A DNA stretch of 64,000 bases, taken from assembly GCF_949987535.1 (NCBI RefSeq), contig NC_080081.1, forward strand, positions 64,687,603 to 64,751,602, given 5' to 3'. Positions 56,985-64,000 of the stretch are shown one piece after another. The DNA is from Balaenoptera acutorostrata. Lineage: Eukaryota > Chordata > Mammalia > Artiodactyla > Balaenopteridae. The position numbers and the translations under genes are program-made. The notes below the pieces were generated by a model that saw only the letters and a list, made by a program, of their open reading frames with translations, ran no database searches and was not told where the DNA came from. How positions within the stretch are numbered: the first letter of the stretch is position 1; each line of letters begins with the position of its first letter.

Positions 56985-57480
56985 TTATACACATATTACA
57001 TTCTTAAAAATATATGTAAAGTGCAAAAGTCTATAAAGCAGGAGGTAAGGAACCACCCATGATCCCACCATCTTGGAGCAACCACTATTAACAGGTTTCT
57101 TTTAACTCTTATATTCTTCTGATTTTGGTATAGTTAAGATCATGTAATATATACAGTCTTATAAACCTTGTATTCGCCTACCAGGATGTCCACAGCACAC
57201 CGAAGGTGATAGGGTGGAAATGTGGAGCCTTGGCCATTAAAGATATATTAGAGCTACTGAATCAACCAGGAAATGCCTGCCTTCCAGTCTTTGTGTTTAA
57301 ATCAGATCCTTTTTGTTGAAATCACTTTGGTTGGGTGTTCTGTTATTTGCAGCTCAAATCATCCTAAATGGAGGAAACTATCTTGAATTTATTCATCCTT
57401 TCCATGTGTAATTTCTTTTATAACATGTGGATGTAGAATACATTTCTACAAATGGAATTTCTGGGTCAAAGATTATATAC
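56985..57480 (-). mobile_element. Old L1 (L1M-like), antisense, interrupted
   Basis: 'catattacattcttaaaaatatatgtaaagtgcaaaagtctataaagc', 'aaccacccatgatcccaccatcttggagcaaccactattaacag' resemble antisense L1M 3' UTR. L1-like text returns at 57410 ('atttctacaaatggaatttctgggtcaaag'). The part between, about 57180-57400, looks like an old LTR end ('atcactttggttgggtgttctgttatttgcagctcaaatcatcctaa'). Confidence 0.6.
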
Positions 57481-57960
57481 TTTATTAGTTTTTGACCTCT
57501 GAGGGTTTCCTTTATTTTTCTGCCAGCTCATCATGAGACTTTAAAAAATATTTTTTTATTTTAATTTTTTGATGTTTTAAATTGGCAAAGTTTCCTCTTT
57601 TCTTCTTCTTTTTTAAAGTGTTTGGCTCACCACAGTGCCTTAGTGTTCTTTATATATACTTTTTTTGCACAACTATTATACGCCTGGCATTTTCTGCACA
57701 TGTGGCCTCGTTTAATAACCCAGGAAGGTGAGTGATATTTTGCTCTTTCACCCAGTTTGTGACTTCCTCTTTTATAGCCGTAGGTGACCCGTTAGCATTC
57801 ACTGAATGTTTGGTCTTACCCTTGGCATCTTGTATTACGTTTTCAAATTATTATGCTTTCTTATTGTTGACCTTTTTCCGAGTTTTGTCTTGCTTTATTT
57901 ATCAAGTTTTCTGTTCTTTTAAAGAAGAAAAAATGGGGAGAGATAAATTAAGAATTTGGA
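57481..57960. other. T-rich intron sequence, possible old L1
   Basis: T-rich text such as 'tttgacctctgagggtttcctttatttttctgcc' may continue antisense L1, but I cannot align it confidently. No exon is seen. Confidence 0.35.
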
Positions 57961-57964
57961 ATTA

Positions 57965-58160
57965 ACAGATACACAGTACTATACATAAAATAAACAGCAA
58001 GGATCCACAGTATAGCACGGTAGGAAACTATATTCAATATCTTGTAATAACCTATAATGGAAATGAATTTGAAAAAGAATATATTTGTATAACTGAATCA
58101 CTTTGCTGTGCACCTGAAACATGGTAAATCACCTATACTTCAATTTACAAAAAGAAGAAT
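57965..58160 (+). mobile_element. L1 3' end, sense
   Basis: 'acatacacagtactatacataaaataaacagcaagg'-like start, 'tatagcacggtaggaaactatattcaatatcttgtaataacctataatgg', 'tgtataactgaatcactttgctgtgcacctgaaacatggtaaatcacctatacttcaattt', then an A-rich end. Confidence 0.87.
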
Positions 58161-58501
58161 GAAAACAATTCTCTTTGTAACTGGGAGTTATATGTCCAAT
58201 TTTTGTTCTAATTGTGGGTACCTTTAAAATTTGTACTTATCACTGGAATGGTGTCTGTGAATTCCCCTAAACCATATGCTTCAGCACATTCTTTCCTTCC
58301 TTCCTTCCTCTCACCCATGAATTTTGTTGAAATACTTAGAAACGTTTGTCCATACTATTTTTCTTTTATATTTTGCTTCTTCAAGCATCCTCCTTGCTGA
58401 ATATTTCTATCACAATGTCAACACCATTAGTGTACATAATTTAGACCACTGTAGTTTCATTAGCTTTATTGCTCTGTGGTATTTGCTCACTGGTATTTCT
58501 T

Positions 58502-58630
58502 CTTCCTTTTTTTTTTTTTTGGCTGTGCCACGTGGCATGTGGGATCTTAGTTCCCCTACCAGGGAAATGAACCTGTGCCCCCTGCAGTGGAAGCACTGAG
58601 TCTTAACCACTGAACCGCCAGGGAAGTCCC
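58502..58630 (-). mobile_element. CHR-type SINE, short form, reverse
   Basis: Poly-T, 'ggctgtgccacgtggcatgtgggatcttagttcccctaccagggaaatgaacctgtgccccctgcagtgg' to 'gaaccgccagggaagtccc'. Flanked by tggtatttctt (58491-58501) and tgctatttctt (58631-58641), one mismatch. Confidence 0.9.
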
Positions 58631-58641
58631 TGCTATTTCTT

Positions 58642-59995
58642 TTATACTTCTGTATGCCTACACTAAAGATGTCTATACTCCCTAAGATTTTTTTTTTCCC
58701 TGAAAAGTATGTGGAAAGTATACTTTTGAGTCTTTTTACGTCTATTAATAGATTTCTTCTGCTTTATAATAATGATAAGTATCGATACAATATTGATAAT
58801 TTAGTTAAGTTTAGAATTCTTAGCCCACAGTCTTTTTTCTTCCGAGTTCTGGAAATCGTACTCCATTGTCTTTTCGCACTTAGTATGGCAGCTGACAAAC
58901 CTGATGTCCATCTCATTCATATTCCTTTTTTATTTTTTAAAAATCTTGCCGGAGATTCAGATTTTATTGGATTATTTTTTTCTCCCTGAGATTCAGAAAT
59001 TTGGGGAATGCATGGATCTTTTATGATTAATTCTGCCAAGTTCTGAGTAAATAATTTCAGTCTGAAAAACTCATTTTAAGTTGTTTCCCCCCCCTTATTA
59101 ATTATTATTTCTCCTTTACTTATTATTTCTCCCCTGTTTCATTTTCTCGTCCTGAAATTCCATAATACACATATTTGATCTGTTGTTCAGGTGCTGTCTT
59201 TTCCCTGATAATTTCCAGTTTCATCCTTTTCCTGTGAGTTCTGGGAGCTTTCACTAAGCGCATCTTCACAGGCACCGGTCGTTCTCTGCAGTAGCCAGTC
59301 TGCATGTCACTGCCTCTGTTCTTCAGGCCACCAGTTTCACTTTTACCTTCAAACACTATTTCCTGTTGTTTTCATCTGCCTTTCATTATCGTTACATTTG
59401 TATCAGAGATTCAGTCCTTTTGAATGTCCCTGAGAATGTAAAATTTCAAATTTGTAAAGTTGTCTTGTTTCTTGCAGTTACCCTAACTGTTCAGATTATC
59501 CCACTGGTCTTAAACATCTGAGTCTCTCTAGTTTGCTAGCTTCTCTGCCCCTCTGACAAGTGAGGTCTAGTTTGTTCAATATTGGTAGCTGAAATCTGCT
59601 TTGTCGGAGACTGTGGAGGTCATTGTTCAGTTCTTTTCATTACAGGCGAAAATAGGGGAAAAGTTAGGTGATGGTAGCTTCTCATCAGCAGCTTAGAGTT
59701 CTGATAGCTTGTGTGGGGTAGGGGCGGGGCTGTGGGCAGTGGAGACAGCTGCAGGGCAGAGTTCCCCTTTGTTGCAGAACAGTCTTCCTTTTGTGTTGCT
59801 TTGGCAGCTCTGAGCCTACTGGAGTAGTTTCCCTTCCCCCTGAATAGCTGCCTGGCCTGGCACCCAGGCAGAAGCTCCAGCACGGCTCTTTGTCCAGCAC
59901 CGGTCTTGCTCGCCTCCAGCCTGTGCTCTACTCCGGGAGCCATCTGCAGGCTCTGAAGAGGGGACCTGGTGACCTTGGCCCCTCTGTGTGTATGG
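58642..59995. other. Intron sequence with possible antisense L1 text
   Basis: At 59100-59420, 'cctgaaattccataatacacatatttgatctgttg..', 'ctttcactaagcgcatc' and 'catctgcctttcattatcgttac' are vaguely antisense-L1-like, but strongly diverged. The stretch 59700-59960 is more GC-rich without a gene I can identify. Confidence 0.35.
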
Positions 59996-59999
59996 AGTG

Positions 60000-60180
60000 C
60001 TGAAGAGTTTAAGCTTGAGTTTTACAGCCATCGTGTCCCAATCCTGGCTTGGCTACTTAGTAGCTGTTTAACTTGGGGCATCTTGTTTAACCCTCTGAGC
60101 ACCAGTTTACTCATGTGTGTAATAATATTGAAGTTTGTTAACAGCCTAAGGCACTTTGTAGGGTCTCTGGTTCACAACAA
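60000..60180 (+). repeat. MIR SINE
   Basis: 'ttttacagccatcgtgtcccaatcctggcttggctacttagtagctgtttaacttggggcatcttgtttaaccctctgagcaccagtttactcatgtg' is a clear MIR. Confidence 0.83.
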
Positions 60181-60429
60181 CTGATGATTGACAGCAGTTT
60201 TCTGACTGATGTTCGGGGCCTGGCTGTTGATCAGGTTTCTCCACTCGCTATGCGCTCTCCTAAACCACCCAATGCGGACTCTCCTCAAGGGTTCAGCTTT
60301 GTGGGTGGGGCTCTTGTTAAGTGGCCAGTTGGTGGTGAAGAATGCTTCCAGTTGAGTTAGTTGGGTGTTCTCACCAAGAAATGATGAGGCAAGGGGGTCA
60401 CATGCATCCAGGTACTCTGGCTGTAATTC

Positions 60430-60670
60430 TTTAAGCCACTGAAATTTATTTTAATAAATGGTGTGAGGTAAGGGTCCACTTTTGGGGAACTAAATAATTA
60501 AATAATCAGGGCAGCACCTTTTATTGTATAATTCATCTTTTCCCCCATTATTTATAATATCTTTCTAGTATGCTGGGATTAGTAGCATACTTGAATCTGT
60601 TTCTGGGCTTTTTGTTCCATTGCATTGGTCAGTCTGTTTAATCTGGTACGGTGACATGATATTTGAGTCT
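60430..60670 (-). repeat. Old L1, antisense ORF2 fragment
   Basis: 'ggtgtgaggtaagggtccactttt', 'gcagcaccttttattgtataa', 'ctgtttctgggctttttgttccattgcattggtcagtctgttt' match antisense mid-ORF2 text, also seen at 25020-25240. Confidence 0.75.
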
Positions 60671-60677
60671 TCCTTCA

Positions 60678-60948
60678 GTGGCAGGAATAGTTGTTAAGAG
60701 CATGGGGTTTGGAGACAGGCTGCCTGGGTTTGAATTTTGGCTCCTTTAATTCCAAAGAAGTTAAGTAAATTTCTTAACCTCTCTGTACCTCAGTTTCATC
60801 ATCTTGAAAATGGACATAGTGATAGTGCCATCAATCTGTAGGACCCATATAAAGACCTATATTATTAAATCAAATAATTCTCACAAAGTAATTTCAATTG
60901 AACTTGGCTCAGTGTAAGCACTCATTAAATGTTAGTTATTATTATTAC
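60678..60948 (+). repeat. MIR SINE, nearly full length
   Basis: From 'gttgttaagagcatggggtttggagacaggctgcctgggtttgaattttggctcc' through 'cttaacctctctgtacctcagtttcatcatcttgaaaatgg' to 'ggctcagtgtaagcactcattaaatgttagttattattatta'. All MIR parts are present; an AT-rich stretch replaces some of the middle. Confidence 0.88.
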
Positions 60949-61274
60949 GTCTTAAAATCTCTTGCCATATGTAACACAGACTTCCTAATTTTTAAGGCCA
61001 CCTTCTCAAACTGGAGATTGAAAAACTGGAAAGATTCTTCTCTTTCATGATCTTTTTCCCCCCTTATTTCCAAGCAGAGACATGGCTTTAATTATATAAA
61101 TAACAACACCAAGAACTAATAGTGTAGTCTTGTGAAGTCCTGGAGGTGTGTTTTTTGAGAAAGAGTGGATGAAAACCCAACTCTGTGGGCATGTGAGGGC
61201 TGGGACCCCATTTTTACCCTTTTGTGTTTCTAGTACTAGTCCTGGTTTGTGATAAGCACTCAATACATGCTTTT

Positions 61275-61578
61275 TTTTTTTATTTTTTTATTTTTTGGCT
61301 GCGTTGAGTCTTCATTGCTGCACGTGGGCTTTCTCTAGTTGCGGCGAGCGGGGGCTACTCTTCATTGCCGTGTGCGGGCTTCTCATTGCAGTGGCTTCTC
61401 TTGTTGCAGAGCACGGGCTCTAGGCGCGGGCTTCAGTAGTTGTGGTGTGCAGGCTCAGTACTTGTGGCTCACAGGCTTAGTTGCTCCGCGGCATGTGGGA
61501 TCTTCCCGGACCAGGAATCGAACCCGTGTCCCCTGCATTGGCAGGCGGATTCTTAACCACTGCACCACTAGGGAAGCC
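61275..61578 (-). mobile_element. CHR-type SINE, long form, reverse
   Basis: Poly-T tail, full body, head 'caccactagggaagcc'. The 15-bp duplication tcaatacatgctttt lies at 61260-61274 and 61579-61593. It landed in an L2/MIR-like 3' end ('gataagcactcaatacatg'). Confidence 0.93.
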
Positions 61579-62304
61579 TCAATACATGCTTTTCAAAATG
61601 AAGGAAAAGTAATACTTCAGCCTCTTAATAAACAAAGATATTTAAAATATGGATCCAGCTGAGGGTCAATTAAACTTTTGTAAATTTACAATACCTTTTA
61701 GCACCCTAAGAGTGGAAAAGGCTAATTTTCTCATAGGTTCAGTACCAAGAAATAACTTTAGTAGAGCAAGGAGGACTTTTTTGCTAAAATGTTTGTGTAT
61801 TGATCAAAGCAATCAAATGTGTTATGTTTGGATTAAGTGGGTTTCATCCACACTGACAAAGCAGAGTTGGAGGAGAAGGTAGGGAAGTACATATAGTTGC
61901 CCCAACAGGAAGCCCTAATCCTTTTAAATGGCATAAGAACAGTAGAGAGGTAAATTATGAAGTGATCATCATTTTCTATGCCAGACTGTAAGAACAGCAG
62001 CTCTGTGTAGGTGAGAGAATTTCGCAGAGCAGCATGGTTTTTGTCTGGCGTACCTCTAAGCGTATTAGATGTGATCAGATCCAGACCTGAGTAATGCCCT
62101 GTGCAAGGTGCTCTAAATGCCTGTCAGCCATTTTCTTGGGTTCCTGTCTTCTGTTGTTGTCTAAGTAGTGAAAACTTCACCAGGCTTCCTTCATTTCTCC
62201 TGTTGTCCTCGTGGTCTGTTTTATTCCTCTTTCTGAGTAATAAACTTAGGAATAATAACTTCAGGAATAACTTCAGGAATGAAGTTTAGTAATAAACTTC
62301 AGGA

Positions 62305-62490
62305 ATAGTGTGGTGGGTAGGTAAGACCTAGGCTTTGGAGTCAGACTGCCTGGGGTAACTCCTGGCTTTTCCCCTCCGTGGCCTGGGGACCATTGTTCCT
62401 CACTTCTGAAATGGGAATGAAAACAGGACCCCCTCAGAACATTTGTGAGGATTAAGTGAAGGAAGCAAGTCACAGTGTGTCTTAACAGAA
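62305..62490 (+). repeat. MIR SINE
   Basis: 'gtaagacctaggctttggagtcagactgcctggggtaactcctggc', 'ttcctcacttctgaaatgggaatgaaaacaggaccccctcagaacatttgtgaggattaagtgaa' follow MIR order. Confidence 0.82.
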
Positions 62491-62559
62491 CAGATGCTCA
62501 GGATGTTGGTGTCTTAGTTGGGGAGAGATCGTGTGTCTGGTGTTTCTTCGTAGAAGGAT

Positions 62560-62690
62560 GCTGCTGATCCCATTCACGAGGGCTCCGCCTGCATGACCTA
62601 ATTACCTCCCATCTCCTAACACCATCACATGGGGCTTAGGCTTTCAACATATGAATTTGGGGGGAATCCATTTAGTTCTGAGCAGTTATT
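62560..62690 (-). repeat. MaLR (MLT1/MST-like) LTR fragment, antisense
   Basis: 'cacgagggctccgcctgcatgacctaattacctcccatctcctaacaccatcacatggggcttaggctttcaacatatgaatttgggggga' is the reverse complement of the 5' half of a MaLR LTR. Confidence 0.78.
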
Positions 62691-63587
62691 ATTCCTTCTA
62701 CTACTGTTAGCCAGCTGTCTCAGCGGATAGAGGGAGAGACAGAAGCTTTACTGTAACCACACCACTGCTCTCCATTTCTTTCCTGGTGTCCCCATATCTG
62801 GGAAGTGCCACAGTGTAACTCTCTTCTCAGACTCTGGAAGCTCCCATTTACACTTTAATCTGGCTTGACTCAATGGAGAGGATGCCCACCAGAAGTTTCT
62901 TCTTTTTTACAATGTGCTAGATACCCACCTTTGTTTTCCTTTGTATCAGAAAGCCTGACAATTGTCTGTTGGGTAGTTGGTGATATTTCTTGAAAGAGTT
63001 TGGCTTTTGCTGGGTTTTGCTCATGTTTAGGTCCATGGGTCACTTAGCTTCAGCCGCTTTCTATAGCTCACATTCATGCATGCACATTTACACTCACACA
63101 CTCTGATTTATAAATGTGCTTTAGACTGAAAAATTACTTATTTTATGATTATCCTTTGTTATCTAAGATAATCTGGCCATCATTAACTGGTTATTATCAA
63201 AACAAACTGGTTATTATCAAAACAGACCTGTGGGGCATAAGCAGTAAAACTTGGGAAGTGACATTCCCAGCATAGAGGGCACAAGGGTAACTGACCTTGA
63301 CCCATTTAGGCAGGATGGAAAACAGCCAGTCTGGTGGATTTGTGTTCTGTTTTTTTAATCACAGAAAGCAAAATCATTGCAGCAATTACCCAGGGTCAGT
63401 TAATTGAAAGGACTCACAAGACTTCATGAAGTATACTTACCTAAGACTTGGATGGATGCAATATAACAGGAGAAAGAAAACACAGGTAAACATCAAGGAG
63501 GTCTGGAATATTCCAGGTCCTTTCTTTGCACAGAATAGTTTTGTTTTTGGATCATGAGCCTCCAAGATCATGTGAGAAAACGTGGCC

Positions 63588-63890
63588 AAGATAAATAGAT
63601 CAGTGGAACAGGTAGAGAGTCCAGAAAGAGACCCACACACATATATGGTCAATTGATTTTTGACAAAGGAGCAAAGGCAGTTCGGTGGAGAAAGGATTCT
63701 TTTTTCAACAAATGGTGCTGGAACAATTGGATATCCACATATTTAAAAAATGAACTTTGATCCATGCCTCATACACATACAAAAATGAACACAAAATGGA
63801 TTATAGACTTAAATGTAAAACCTAAAGCCATAACTCTTCTGGAAGAAACATAGGACAAAATCTTTGTGACCAGAATCTGCATTTTACAAA
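63588..63890 (+). mobile_element. L1 ORF2 fragment, sense
   Basis: 'agatcagtggaacaggtagagagtccagaaagagacccacacacatatatggtcaattgatttttgacaaaggagc', 'caacaaatggtgctggaacaattggatatccacat', 'ggattatagacttaaatgtaaaacctaaagccataa' are classical sense L1 ORF2 text. The piece is short and non-functional. Confidence 0.9.
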
Positions 63891-64000
63891 ACTCCCAGGT
63901 TATTTTTATGCACATTAAAATTTGAAAAGGACTGTCTTATAAGGTGAGATTTAAAGATGAGTACTGGTTATGCAGGTGAAGAGGGGGGATGGGGGAGAAA

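Larger units (their letters stand above)
61594..63585. other. Intron sequence, mostly unassigned
   Basis: Contains a small 'acttcaggaat' repeat cluster at about 62250-62306 and a doubled 'aactggttattatcaaaac' at about 63185-63224, plus the MIR and LTR pieces listed separately. No exon is seen. Confidence 0.4.
9046..64000 (+). other. WDFY2: WDFY2 intron 1 (5' part)
   Basis: No second WDFY2 exon was found. I looked on the plus strand for codons of the next WD-blade residues (TVRVW...YWPS) after an AG and did not see them. The interval is filled with interspersed repeats and unassigned intronic sequence. The intron therefore appears to be at least 54,955 bp. A short exon could have been missed by eye. 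Confidence 0.75.

Noticed and set aside
9046..64000. Search for WDFY1 in place of WDFY2
   Set aside because: The exon 1 peptide agrees with WDFY2 (QPKPLTRKPILL) and not with WDFY1 at the same positions.

Overview
This window is nuclear DNA from a mammal, most likely a cetacean. About 26 copies of a tRNA-derived SINE of the CHR type (head reading GGGACTTCCCTGGTGGCGCAG or GGGCTTCCCTGGTGG) are present, most with intact target-site duplications. The L1 3' ends are of an artiodactyl/cetacean type, and a mariner carries a TTGGGTTGGCCAAAAAGTT terminus. I saw none of the BovB or Bov-tA repeats that would dominate a ruminant. Order-level placement rests on remembered repeat families and was not searched.

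Only one protein-coding gene is supported. A CpG island (about 7900-9430) holds the promoter and first coding exon of WDFY2, a WD-repeat and FYVE-domain endosomal protein. The start codon is at 8909 and the splice donor at 9046. The rest of the window (9046-64000) reads as WDFY2 intron 1; I found no second exon, so the intron appears to be at least 54.9 kb. Positions 1 to about 7900 are upstream intergenic sequence. The promoter has ZNF143-, NF-Y-, NRF1-, GC-box- and ETS-like motifs, and an upstream ATG at 8773 opens a frame that overlaps the real start.

Everything else is repeat or unassigned sequence. Upstream there are antisense L1 pieces, a complete but dead 1254-bp mariner (3815-5068) with terminal repeats, TA duplications and a broken transposase, and a long antisense L2. 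The intron carries SINEs, MIR and L2 relics, L1 pieces of several ages, MaLR-type LTR remains, Tigger (MER2-like) and hAT-like DNA transposons, and an 80-bp mariner-derived miniature element at 53654-53733. The most layered locus is 22050-25735, an old antisense L1 broken by two SINEs, a younger L1 3' end and a probable solo retroviral LTR.

I found no CRISPR array, operon, rRNA or tRNA gene and no convincing new biological system. The items most worth checking are the overlapping upstream reading frame of WDFY2, the mariner and its miniature relative, a recent 113-bp tandem duplication (37997-38222), the tripled segment next to a nested L1 (23705-23825), and a GC-rich antisense stretch (about 49440-49830) that looks like decayed coding sequence.
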